DNA of 64,000 nt from Pseudomonas sp. NFACC02 (GTDB lineage Bacteria; Pseudomonadota; Gammaproteobacteria; Pseudomonadales; Pseudomonadaceae), in NCBI RefSeq assembly GCF_900110765.1, contig NZ_FOEO01000001.1, positions 124,001 to 188,000 on the forward strand, read 5' to 3'. A model generated the notes under the pieces. The model saw nothing but the letters and a program-made list of their open reading frames with translations, did no database searches and was not told the DNA's origin. The position numbers and the translations under genes were made by a program. Position 1 is the stretch's first letter. Each line of letters starts with the position of its first letter. Below, piece by piece: positions 46,170-54,045 of the stretch.

Positions 46170-46889
46170 ATGGCCACTCACGATTTCAGCGGCAAACGCA
46201 TTCTGGTAACCGGCGCTGGCAAAGGCATCGGACGTGAGACCGTGCAATGGCTGGCGCGCTGCGGCGCCGAGGTCATTGCATCGGGACGCAACGCCGCCGA
46301 CCTGTCCTACTGCGAACACACCCTGGTGGTGGACCTGGCGGATGTCGCGGCGACCCAGGCCGCCGTCACGTCGGTGCTGCCGATCGACCTGCTGGTCAAC
46401 TGCGCAGGCGTCGTAGAACTGGCGTCTTTTCTCGACACGTCAGTGGCGACGTTCGATCACTTGATGGCGGTCAACACCCGCGCACCGATGGTGGTGTCAC
46501 AGGTGGTCGCCCGCGACCTGATCAAGCGCGGAGCGCCGGGCGCCATCGTCAACGTATCCAGTCTCGCTGCCGCCGTGGGCACTCCCGATCATGTGGCGTA
46601 TTGCGCCTCGAAAGCCGCGTTGGACGCGATGACCCGGGTCATGGCCGTGGAGCTGGGGCCGCACGCCATCCGGGTCAACAGCGTCAACCCGGTGGTGACG
46701 CTGACACCGATGGCTGACAAAGCCTGGAGCGACCCAATCAAGGCTGCGTCAATGCTCGCGCGCATTCCGTTGGGACGTTTCGTGCAACCCAGCGAAATCG
46801 CCTCGACCATCGCCTTCCTGCTCAGCGACGATGCCGGGATGATCAATGGCGTGACGCTGACGGTCGATGGCGGTTTCAGCGCCGGTTGA
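46170..46889 (+). CDS. Short-chain dehydrogenase (L-xylulose reductase-like)
   Basis: This 239-residue SDR has GKRILVTGAGKGIGRETVQW at the cofactor site, NCAG (LLVNCAGVVELASF), Ser in NVSSLAAAVGTPDH, then Tyr-Lys in VAYCASKAALDAMT. MAVELGPHAIRVNSVNPVVT and the GVTLTVDGGFSAG end match dicarbonyl/L-xylulose reductases of the animal and fungal DCXR type closely. That enzyme interconverts L-xylulose and xylitol with NADP(H). The start at 46170 has GGAAGC upstream and follows the regulator by 16 bp. Its last 14 bp overlap the convergent kinase gene. Confidence 0.88.
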   Translation: MATHDFSGKRILVTGAGKGIGRETVQWLARCGAEVIASGRNAADLSYCEHTLVVDLADVAATQAAVTSVLPIDLLVNCAGVVELASFLDTSVATFDHLMAVNTRAPMVVSQVVARDLIKRGAPGAIVNVSSLAAAVGTPDHVAYCASKAALDAMTRVMAVELGPHAIRVNSVNPVVTLTPMADKAWSDPIKAASMLARIPLGRFVQPSEIASTIAFLLSDDAGMINGVTLTVDGGFSAG

Positions 46890-48396
46890 GCCTGGCCAGT
46901 CGCGGGTACAGGTCTCGCAGCCTCGGATACAACTCGCTGTAAAGCGCCAGCAGTTCCTGGTGGAATTCGCGCAGGGCCGGATTCGGCAAGAAGGTTTCGC
47001 CGTCCTGAGTCATGACCTGCGCCGCGCTGGCGAAATCCTCGTACCAACCGGCACCCACTGCCGCCGCAATGCCTGCACCCAGGCTGGAGGCCTCCTGCGT
47101 CGCGGCACGGACCACCGGGCGGTCGGTGATGTCGGCAATGATCTGACACCACAGACGACTGGCCGCCCCGCCGCCAATGGCCACGAACGTATTCACCGGC
47201 TCGCCCGTGGCCTGAACCATGCGTTGCGTGGCAACGGCTTGCTCAAGGGCGATGCCTTCGAGCACCGCCCGGTAGATTTCCGCCCGCCCATGATCCGGCG
47301 ACAACCCCAACAGGCACCCGCGTGCGTCCTGATCCCAATAGGGATTCATCACGCCGTTCCAGTACGGCAGCAGGATCAGACCTGCGCTGCCAGGCGCGAC
47401 GCGCGAGGCTTCGATTTCCAGACGAATCAGACTGTCGGGCTGGGCCACCACATCGATCTCGAAAAACTGCCGCAACAGGCTGTTGATCAGCAAGGTGCCG
47501 GAGCGCAGCGACGTTTCCAGCACATAGCCATGGCGGTCGATGGCGCACATCGTACGGAAGGCTTCGTCCACCTTCGGCGCGTCGGCGTAAACCCCCGAGA
47601 CGATCGCTGTGCCCAGATTCAGGTAGGCGGTTCCGGCGCTGACCACGCCAATGCCCAACCCGCCCGCCTGCCCGTCTCCTCCGCCCGCGACCACTGGCGT
47701 ACCCGCAGCAAGCCCGGTCAGCGCCAGCGCCTGCTCATTGACCGTGCCCAGCACGGTGCCGGGGGCAATGGCACTGGGGAAACACGCGGTGCTGAGCGGG
47801 ATGGGCAGCGCCTTGAGCACGTCCTCAGCCCATGCGTGCTGATGAATATCGAACGCGCCGAACGGATCTGCACTGGCCCAACTGGTGAGGAACTCGCCTG
47901 TCAGCTTGCGCACCAGCCAGGCGTGAGGCTCGTAGACATGGCGAATCTGCCTGAATCGCTCAGGTTCGGCATCCGCCATCCACGCCAGGCTGTAAATGGC
48001 GGGCGCCCAGTCGTGGGGTTTGCCGGTGATGGCGTGCAGCCGTTCATGACCGACGCGCTGGCAGAGCGCGGCCACTTCCTCCTTACGGCGTTCGTCGAGC
48101 CAGAGAATCGCCGGCCGCAGCAACCGGTCCTCAGCGTCTGTGACAGCCACCGTTTCCCGCTGATTGACCACGCAGACGGCAGCAACCACTTTGCCCTCGA
48201 TCAGTGGCAGCAGCGACTTCAGCGCACCTTGCGTAGCGCGCCACCAGTCTTCAGGGTCCTGCTCATAGGCATTGGGCGCCGGTCGGGACAACGCCAGTGG
48301 CGCGCGCGCCTGCGCCACCAGCATGCCCCGCGCATCCCAGGCAATAGCCTTGCACGTGGTCGTACTCAGATCGATACCGATTACCAGCTTCTGCAT
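46876..48396 (-). CDS. FGGY-family carbohydrate kinase (xylulokinase-like)
   Basis: This 506-residue sugar kinase has the N-terminal ATP/phosphate motif IGIDLSTTTCKAIAWDARG, EQDPEDWWRATQGAL, a mid-domain RPAILWLDERRKEEV, and the C-terminal FGGY signature FVAIGGGAASRLWCQIIADI. Pattern and length match xylulokinase and related pentulose kinases. It converges on the SDR gene and overlaps it by 14 bp, so it has its own promoter in the repeat-rich region upstream (48397 on). In the proposed pathway it phosphorylates the ketose made by the dehydrogenases to feed the pentose phosphate route. Confidence 0.92.
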   Translation of the reverse strand: MQKLVIGIDLSTTTCKAIAWDARGMLVAQARAPLALSRPAPNAYEQDPEDWWRATQGALKSLLPLIEGKVVAAVCVVNQRETVAVTDAEDRLLRPAILWLDERRKEEVAALCQRVGHERLHAITGKPHDWAPAIYSLAWMADAEPERFRQIRHVYEPHAWLVRKLTGEFLTSWASADPFGAFDIHQHAWAEDVLKALPIPLSTACFPSAIAPGTVLGTVNEQALALTGLAAGTPVVAGGGDGQAGGLGIGVVSAGTAYLNLGTAIVSGVYADAPKVDEAFRTMCAIDRHGYVLETSLRSGTLLINSLLRQFFEIDVVAQPDSLIRLEIEASRVAPGSAGLILLPYWNGVMNPYWDQDARGCLLGLSPDHGRAEIYRAVLEGIALEQAVATQRMVQATGEPVNTFVAIGGGAASRLWCQIIADITDRPVVRAATQEASSLGAGIAAAVGAGWYEDFASAAQVMTQDGETFLPNPALREFHQELLALYSELYPRLRDLYPRLARLNRR

Positions 48397-48540
48397 GCGC
48401 GCCCTGCTCCATCACCGTCTGCCAACGTCCGTGGGAACTGCCGAATCGAAGGGCAAGACTAGCTGAGGAAGGGTGGCATTGTCCTCTCGGCCTGCGCAGA
48501 TCAGCGCTCTGGACACTGGTTTGTGAGCCAACCCGAACTC

Positions 48541-48655
48541 TGTAGGAGCCGTCCGAGGTTACGAGGGCCGCGAACGCGGTGGATCAGTCACTGTTGATGT
48601 TGCTGACCCAGCTACTTCGTCGGAATGCCGCCCAGAGCAAGCTCACTCCCACAGG
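48541..48655 (+). repeat. REP/BIME element, copy 1 of a tandem pair
   Basis: It starts TGTAGGAGCCGTCCGAGG and continues through the GAGGGCCGCGAACGCGGTGG core and a CACTGTTGATGTTGCTGACC middle. A second copy begins exactly 155 bp later, and the flanking ACCGGTTT(A/G)TGAGCCAACCC-type sequence is repeated with it. Confidence 0.75.
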
Positions 48656-48695
48656 TCCACGGCCTGGACACCGGTTTATGAGCCAACCCAGACCC

Positions 48696-48791
48696 TGTAG
48701 GAGCCGTCCGAGGTTACGAGGGCCGCGAATGCGGTGGATCGGTCACTGTTGATGTTGCTGACCCAGCGCATCGCCAGCAAGCTGGCCACAG
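48696..48791 (+). repeat. REP/BIME element, copy 2 of a tandem pair
   Basis: The same core and middle as the copy at 48541, 155 bp on. Together with spacer it forms a two-unit tandem array like the larger one at 59954. The whole 48397-48892 stretch otherwise contains no gene. Confidence 0.75.
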
Positions 48792-48892
48792 GGACTGTAG
48801 TGGTGTCGCAGGACCAACCAGCTCCAACAGCACATTGACAAGCGGGTCGCCGCTCATCGAGTCTTATCGCTCGCACAGCACAGGAGCACACG

Positions 48893-49306
48893 ATGGCGAG
48901 CAAGGAAGAGATTTCGGCGTTCATCGCCCGGGAGTTTCCGCAGACCCGGATCGTCATCGAGGCGGTGGGTGATCAGCGGGCGACGATCTCTCAGGTCGTT
49001 GACCATGCGGACCTGCGCCCTGGCGGCACGGTGTCCGGGCCGACACTGATGGCCGTTGCCGATGTGGCGCTGTACGTCGCGGTGCTGGGCGTCATCGGCA
49101 TCGTACCGTTGGCCGTCACCACGAGCCTCACCATCAATTTTCTGCGCAAACCCGAAGCGGGTCGACGCATCATTGGTGAATGCCAGTTGATGAAAGTCGG
49201 CAAAACGCTGGCCATCGGCGAAGTGTCGCTGTATTCCGAAGGGGTGCCGGACGCAGTGGCCCATGTCGTCGGCACCTATGCCATCCCGCCGCAGCACCTG
49301 CGCTGA
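48893..49306 (+). CDS. PaaI-type hotdog-fold thioesterase
   Basis: This 137-residue hotdog-fold acyl-CoA thioesterase of the PaaI group has RPGGTVSGPTLMAVADVALY (family HGG/GG..A.D helix region with Asp), then VTTSLTINFLRKPEAGR (the LxINFLRP-like motif) and GKTLAIGEVSLYSEG. It is cytoplasmic. Substrate acyl group unknown. It is followed after 115 bp by sodC on the same strand; a shared transcript is possible but not shown. Confidence 0.88.
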   Translation: MASKEEISAFIAREFPQTRIVIEAVGDQRATISQVVDHADLRPGGTVSGPTLMAVADVALYVAVLGVIGIVPLAVTTSLTINFLRKPEAGRRIIGECQLMKVGKTLAIGEVSLYSEGVPDAVAHVVGTYAIPPQHLR

Positions 49307-49421
49307 GCGACACTGCGCGAACCTCCTGCCAACCGAGCACTCAAACCCCAGGCAGCCCCGAACGCTGCGGGCCGTTCAGCCCGTCTGAACGTCGAACCCT
49401 CATCCCTTCGATGGAACGCTT

Positions 49422-49940
49422 ATGAAACGTTATCTCTGGCTCGGTCTTCTCGGCTCGCTTTCTCTGGGTGCCCAGGCGGCCACACTCGATGTCCCCATGA
49501 ACCTGGTCAGCGCCGACGGCGCGCCGCAACCCATCGGTCAGGTCACCATTAGCGAAACCGCCTACGGGTTGGTCTTCACACCCAAACTGAGTTCGTTGCC
49601 GGCGGGCATTCACGGTTTCCATGTGCATGAGAACGGCAGTTGTGATGCCGGCACCAAAGACGGCAAGAAAGGCGCGGCACTGGCGGCTGGGGGGCATTTT
49701 GACCCGAAAAAGACCGGCAAACACCTCGGTCCGTATGGCGAAGGCCACTTGGGCGACTTGCCCGCGGTCTATGTCAACGCCGACGGCACCGCCTCCTATC
49801 CGGTGCTGGCGCCGCGATTGAAAAAAATCTCGGACATCAAGGGCCACGCGTTGATGATTCATGCGGGCGGCGATAACCACGCCGACATGCCCATGCCGCT
49901 GGGCGGTGGTGGCGACCGTGTCGCGTGCGGGGTGATCTGA
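49422..49940 (+). CDS. sodC: Cu/Zn superoxide dismutase, periplasmic
   Basis: This 172-residue SodC dismutates superoxide in the periplasm. It has a signal peptide ([19 protein letters not shown]). Metal ligands are in [14 protein letters not shown] (first copper histidines), [19 protein letters not shown] (bridging and zinc histidines), GHLGDLP with the zinc Asp region, and [12 protein letters not shown] (last copper His). Two Cys (SCDAG, VACGVI) form the conserved disulfide. It matches bacterial SodC in length. Extracytoplasmic SodC often helps bacteria meet host oxidative bursts, which suits a plant-associated strain. Confidence 0.96.
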   Translation: MKRYLWLGLLGSLSLGAQAATLDVPMNLVSADGAPQPIGQVTISETAYGLVFTPKLSSLPAGIHGFHVHENGSCDAGTKDGKKGAALAAGGHFDPKKTGKHLGPYGEGHLGDLPAVYVNADGTASYPVLAPRLKKISDIKGHALMIHAGGDNHADMPMPLGGGGDRVACGVI

Positions 49941-50089
49941 TCGCCAGCGGTCGGCGTGTCTGAGCACGCTGGCCGATCCGTGTTGAAGTAAGCGAAGCGC
50001 GCGAGCGGCCGGCCCGGGCATGGGGCCTGACACGCCCCGTCGCGCGTCTCGCTTCCTGCATTAAGGCGTTTTGCCCCTGTACCCGAGCA

Positions 50090-50809
50090 TCAGCTCCAGA
50101 GCGTGCGTCCGAAGAACGTGAGGGTGCGGTCCCACGCCAGTTGCGCCCAGACCGGGTCGTACTGCGTGCCCGCGATCCGTCCGTAACCAACGGCTTCTTC
50201 GTTGGCAAACGCGTGGTGCGCCAGGTAGCGATGGAACTCGATGTCCACCCCGCCCTCACTGAGTTTTTCTTCCAGTTTGTCGACGTTTTCCGCCGGGAAG
50301 AACTCATCTTGTGTGCCCCAGTGCGCCTGGACTGGCACTTTGATAGCCTTGGGGTCGAGGTATTCCAACGGCGGCATGCCGTAGAAGACCACGCCAGCCG
50401 ACAGTTCAGGAATGAAGTTCAGTGCCAGTAGGGTCAGTGCCCCGCCCATGCAAAAACCGGTGACACCCACGTTTCGGGCGCGGCCTTTGAGGTATTGCAC
50501 AGCACCGCGAATGTCCTGCGACGCCGCATCGGCGAAATCGAGTTTGCTCATCAGGTGATGCGCTTCCTCTTCCTCCACCGTCATTTCGCCTCGATACAGG
50601 TCAGGCACCAACGCCAGGTAACCCGCCGCCGCCAGGCGGTCGGCCACGCCGCGAATCTGATCGTTGAGGCCCCACCACTCCTGAATCACCACAATGGCTG
50701 GCGCGCCCTCGGTCTTTGCCGGACTCGCGAGGTATCCGCTGACGTCCTTACCGTCCGGGCGTTTGTAGCTGATGATTGTGCCTGCTGGCTGTTTCGCTGG
50801 TTGAGTCAC
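50090..50809 (-). CDS. Dienelactone hydrolase family protein
   Basis: This 239-residue alpha/beta-hydrolase of the dienelactone hydrolase type has the nucleophile Cys in GFCMGG (C120), ALVPDLYRGE, VQEWWGLN-type (VIQEWWGLNDQIRGVADRLA) and the catalytic Asp/His in QDEFFPAE and HHAFANEE. The start is GTG at 50809 (VTQPAKQP) with GGGAG upstream. Broad family function: hydrolysis of lactone or ester bonds, such as dienelactone in chloroaromatic degradation. No aromatic degradation gene is near, so the physiological substrate is open. Confidence 0.9.
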   Translation of the reverse strand: MTQPAKQPAGTIISYKRPDGKDVSGYLASPAKTEGAPAIVVIQEWWGLNDQIRGVADRLAAAGYLALVPDLYRGEMTVEEEEAHHLMSKLDFADAASQDIRGAVQYLKGRARNVGVTGFCMGGALTLLALNFIPELSAGVVFYGMPPLEYLDPKAIKVPVQAHWGTQDEFFPAENVDKLEEKLSEGGVDIEFHRYLAHHAFANEEAVGYGRIAGTQYDPVWAQLAWDRTLTFFGRTLWS

Positions 50810-50959
50810 ATTGATCTCCCGATGTGAAGGAAAGCGTCTGGACGGCGGCCTGCAGATCAACAGGCCGCCAGCGTCATGTGTTCTACGTCACGTGCCTGTT
50901 GCCTGAGGTGATGAACACTCAGGCCTCAAACTTAGCATCAAGTGAGGGGTGGAGCGCAG

Positions 50960-51487
50960 TCAGCCGTTTTGCAGATCGGACGTCACAGGGGGCCGGCACA
51001 GATCGGCCCGGGACGCCGCCCGCTCCGCTTCGCGCATGGCACGCAGCTGTTTTTTCAAGGTTGGCAGCGAGGGCGCGTAGAGAAAGCCGAACGACACGCT
51101 GTTGCGCCGCCCTTTGACTGCGTGGTGCATCAAGTGCGCGTGATACAGGCGTTTGAGGTAGCGATTGCGCGGTTGGGGACGCACCGGCCAGTGACGGTGA
51201 ACGATGCCATCGTGGACCAGCACGTAGATCAGGCCAAAGGCGGCCACCCCCGCCCCCACCCATTGCAGCGGGTCGAAGCCACTGTTGCCCAGCACGATCA
51301 GACCCACCGCGACCAGACCCAGTGCCAGGAGATAGACATCGTTGGTTTCGAACGCCCCCAGATGCTCTTCATGGTGCGAGCGGTGCAGAAACCAGCCCCA
51401 GCCATGCATGACGTATTTGTGCGCAAGAAAGCCGACACCCTCCATGACGATCAGGGTGATGAGGAAAATCGCAACGTTGAGGATCAT
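50960..51487 (-). CDS. crtZ: Beta-carotene hydroxylase-like protein (CrtZ family)
   Basis: This 175-residue di-iron membrane hydroxylase of the fatty acid hydroxylase superfamily matches CrtZ in length and histidine spacing: AHKYVMHG, LHRSHHEEHLG, VHDGIVHRHW and YHAHLMHHA. Three or four hydrophobic segments anchor it (ILNVAIFLITLIVMEGVGFL; VYLLALGLVAVGLIVLGN). CrtZ hydroxylates beta-carotene to zeaxanthin. No phytoene synthase, desaturase or cyclase gene is in the window, so a different lipid substrate or a scattered pathway is possible. The start at 51487 (MILNVAIF) was chosen as the point where the family sequence begins. Confidence 0.85.
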   Translation of the reverse strand: MILNVAIFLITLIVMEGVGFLAHKYVMHGWGWFLHRSHHEEHLGAFETNDVYLLALGLVAVGLIVLGNSGFDPLQWVGAGVAAFGLIYVLVHDGIVHRHWPVRPQPRNRYLKRLYHAHLMHHAVKGRRNSVSFGFLYAPSLPTLKKQLRAMREAERAASRADLCRPPVTSDLQNG

Positions 51488-51860
51488 GAGGTTGAACGCA
51501 TGGTGTCGAGGATGCCGCGGGTGTCTTGACGTCGATGTGCAGCATACCGGGGCGGCGCTGAAAATCAAAAAACCGGTGACCGAACGGGTGGCATCGAACG
51601 CACATCCGGCACCGGGATCGAGTTCACTCACGAAGGCGGTTGCACAGTGACATCGGTGCCGACTGGCAGAATGCATCCGCGAGCACGCTCCCTCCCACAG
51701 GACCTGCGGTGAGGTCGACACGAAGATTTCACTTACAACGTTTGCTTTCCTGACCGACCGATGTAAAAAATGGCCCCCATGGGTGAACGGTTGTTTCGTT
51801 CACTGTACCAATGCTCGCGACCGACAATGGGTCGCCGGCATCGCTTTCAAGGAATTCAGA
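51488..51860. other. Intergenic region with half a REP
   Basis: A single REP half (GCGAGCACGCTCCCTCCCAC, ~51680-51700) lies here. No gene is supported. The divergent promoters of the CrtZ-like and ppnN genes must be here. Confidence 0.4.
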
Positions 51861-53234
51861 ATGGCTCCAAGACATGTAATCAACGCTTCAGTCAGTCCAA
51901 AAGGTAGCCTGGAGACGCTGTCGCAACGCGAAGTCCAGCAACTCAGCGCCGCCGGGTCAGGCAGCATCTACAACCTCTTCCGCCAGTGCGCCCTGGCCAT
52001 CCTCAACACCGGCGCCCATGTCGACAATGCCAAAACCATTCTCGAGGCCTACAAGGATTTCGAAGTCCGCATTCATCAGCAGGACCGTGGCGTCCGCCTG
52101 GAGCTGCTGAACGCCCCAGCCGACGCCTTCGTCGACGGCGAAATGATCGCCAGTACCCGCGAAATGCTGTTCAGCGCCCTGCGCGACATCGTCTACACCG
52201 AGAGCGAACTGGACAGCCAGCGCATCGACCTCAGCACCTCGCAGGGCATTACCGATTACGTGTTCCACCTGCTGCGCAACGCCCGTACCCTGCGTCCCGG
52301 CGTCGAGCCAAAGATGGTGGTGTGCTGGGGTGGTCACTCGATCAACACCGAAGAGTACAAATACACCAAGAAAGTCGGCCACGAACTGGGCCTGCGCAAA
52401 CTGGACATCTGCACCGGCTGCGGCCCGGGTGTGATGAAAGGCCCGATGAAGGGCGCGACCATTGCCCACGCCAAGCAGCGTATCAATGGCGGGCGTTATC
52501 TGGGACTGACCGAGCCGGGCATCATCGCCGCCGAAGCGCCGAACCCGATCGTCAATGAACTGGTGATCCTGCCGGACATCGAAAAGCGTCTGGAAGCCTT
52601 CGTCCGCGTCGGCCACGGCATCATCATCTTCCCGGGCGGCGCGGGTACCGCTGAAGAGTTTCTCTACCTGCTGGGCATCCTGATGCACCCGGACAACCAA
52701 GGGCTGCCGTTCCCGGTGATCCTGACCGGGCCGAAGAGCACCGCGCCGTATCTGGAGCAGTTGCACGCGTTCGTCAGCGCCACGCTGGGCGAAGAAGCGC
52801 ACAAGCACTACCAGATCATCATCGACGATCCGGCCGAAGTCGCTCGTCAGATGACCGAGGGCCTGAAAGAGGTGCGTCTGTTCCGCCGCGAGCGCGCCGA
52901 CGCATTCCACTTCAACTGGCTGCTGAAGATCGAAGAAAGCTTCCAGCGCCCGTTCGACCCGACCCACGCCAACATGTCCAGCCTGCAGCTCAGTCGCGCT
53001 CTGCCGCCACACGAACTGGCGGCGAATCTGCGTCGGGCGTTCTCCGGTATTGTCGCGGGCAACGTCAAAGACAAGGGCATCCGTCTGATCGAAGAGAATG
53101 GCCCCTACGAGATCCATGGCGATGCTGAGGTCATGAAGCCGCTGGACAAGCTGCTTCAATCCTTCGTTGAACAGCACCGGATGAAACTGCCGGGCGGCGC
53201 GGCGTATGTGCCGTGTTATCGAGTCGTGTCGTAA
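51861..53234 (+). CDS. ppnN: Pyrimidine/purine nucleotide 5'-monophosphate nucleosidase
   Basis: This 457-residue LOG-family protein (YgdH/PpnN) cleaves nucleoside monophosphates to base and ribose 5-phosphate. It has an N-terminal DUF4478-type domain, a central Rossmann LOG domain with CWGGHSINTEEYKYTKKVGH, GCGPGVMKGPMKGA, and the PGGxGTxxE motif IFPGGAGTAEEFLYLLGILM, then a C-terminal DUF3412-type region. The start at 51861 (MAPRHVINA) has AAGGAATT upstream. It is the standard ~455-residue length and probably a housekeeping gene flanking the avrE insertion. Confidence 0.95.
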   Translation: MAPRHVINASVSPKGSLETLSQREVQQLSAAGSGSIYNLFRQCALAILNTGAHVDNAKTILEAYKDFEVRIHQQDRGVRLELLNAPADAFVDGEMIASTREMLFSALRDIVYTESELDSQRIDLSTSQGITDYVFHLLRNARTLRPGVEPKMVVCWGGHSINTEEYKYTKKVGHELGLRKLDICTGCGPGVMKGPMKGATIAHAKQRINGGRYLGLTEPGIIAAEAPNPIVNELVILPDIEKRLEAFVRVGHGIIIFPGGAGTAEEFLYLLGILMHPDNQGLPFPVILTGPKSTAPYLEQLHAFVSATLGEEAHKHYQIIIDDPAEVARQMTEGLKEVRLFRRERADAFHFNWLLKIEESFQRPFDPTHANMSSLQLSRALPPHELAANLRRAFSGIVAGNVKDKGIRLIEENGPYEIHGDAEVMKPLDKLLQSFVEQHRMKLPGGAAYVPCYRVVS

Positions 53235-53254
53235 CGGCCGCTTCAACCCCGCCC

Positions 53255-53340
53255 CTGTGGAAGCGAGCTTGCTCGCGAATGCGTCGGACCAGACCGATGT
53301 TGAATGGCTGACCGCATTCGCCAGCAGGCCGGCTCCTACA
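53255..53340. repeat. REP pair (BIME)
   Basis: CTGTGGAAGCGAGCTTGCTC and the inverted GCCGGCTCCTACA ends enclose inverted GAATGCG/CGCATTCG cores. It lies between ppnN and the GNAT gene, ~640 bp before the hrp box. Confidence 0.7.
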
Positions 53341-53370
53341 GTTGGATTTTCGCAAACTGACGGAACCCTC

Positions 53371-53964
53371 ATGATTCAACTGCGCCCCATGACCGCCGAA
53401 GACTTCGAGCGTTTCTGGCCCACTTTCCAGGCCGTGATTCAGGCACAGGAAACCTACGCCTACGATCCCGACCTGAGCTATGAGCAAGCCTTGCACCTGT
53501 GGCTCGAGTACCCGCTGCACACCCTGATCGCCGAGGAGGACGGTGTGCTGCTCGGCAGCTATTACCTCAAGGCCAATGCCGCCGGGCCGGGGAGTCACGT
53601 GTCCAACTGCGGCTACATGGTCACCCCGGCATCACGGGGACGCGGTGTTGCCCGGCTGATGTGCGAACACTCCCAGCAACTGGCGGTGGACAACGGCTTT
53701 TCTGCCATGCAGTTCAATTCCGTGGTCTCGACCAACGACGTCGCGGTGGCGCTGTGGCACAAGCTGGGTTTCGAAACCGTCGGGCGACTGCCTCGCGCCT
53801 ATCGCCACGCCCGGCACGGTCTGGTCGATTGCCTGGTGATGTACAAATGGCTGGCGGACATGCCCGCCTCGCGCAAGGCCAAGAGCCCGCTGCTGATCGG
53901 ACGCAAGAACATCGAATCGGTGGTGTCCCGCCCTCGCCGCCAGCCACCCGGCAAAGCCGACTGA
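53371..53964 (+). CDS. GNAT-family acetyltransferase
   Basis: This 197-residue GNAT protein contains IQLRPMTAEDFERFWPTF, the beta-bulge strand LLGSYYLKANAAGPGSHVSN, the acetyl-CoA loop TPASRGRGVARLMCEHSQQL, the NAVxLWxKLGF motif (DVAVALWHKLGFETVGRLPR), and a Lys/Arg-rich tail (RKAKSPLLIGRKNIESVVSR). It starts at an ATG after the repeat. It ends 17 bp before the hrp box of the effector gene. It may be the core gene on the left of the effector insertion. The substrate is unknown. Confidence 0.87.
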   Translation: MIQLRPMTAEDFERFWPTFQAVIQAQETYAYDPDLSYEQALHLWLEYPLHTLIAEEDGVLLGSYYLKANAAGPGSHVSNCGYMVTPASRGRGVARLMCEHSQQLAVDNGFSAMQFNSVVSTNDVAVALWHKLGFETVGRLPRAYRHARHGLVDCLVMYKWLADMPASRKAKSPLLIGRKNIESVVSRPRRQPPGKAD

Positions 53965-53981
53965 TTTTCACCCGGTTCACC

Positions 53982-54010
53982 GGAACCGCTTCTGCGCCTG
54001 ACGCCACTCA
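53982..54010 (+). promoter_or_regulatory. hrp box (HrpL-dependent promoter)
   Basis: GGAACC (53982-53987), 16-bp spacer, CCACTCA (54004-54010): an exact match to the consensus GGAACC-N15/16-CCACNNA read by the ECF sigma factor HrpL. It lies 35 bp before the preferred avrE start. It is the only full match I found in the window. Confidence 0.93.
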
Positions 54011-54045
54011 GCCCATACGGTCTCTACTGCATGGACGGCGTCAGC

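Noticed and set aside
46867..48462. 531-codon plus-strand reading frame opposite the FGGY kinase
   Set aside because: The minus strand encodes a full-length kinase with FGGY signature; the plus frame has no recognisable domain.
51957..53372. 471-codon minus-strand reading frame
   Set aside because: It is antisense to ppnN and has no family pattern.
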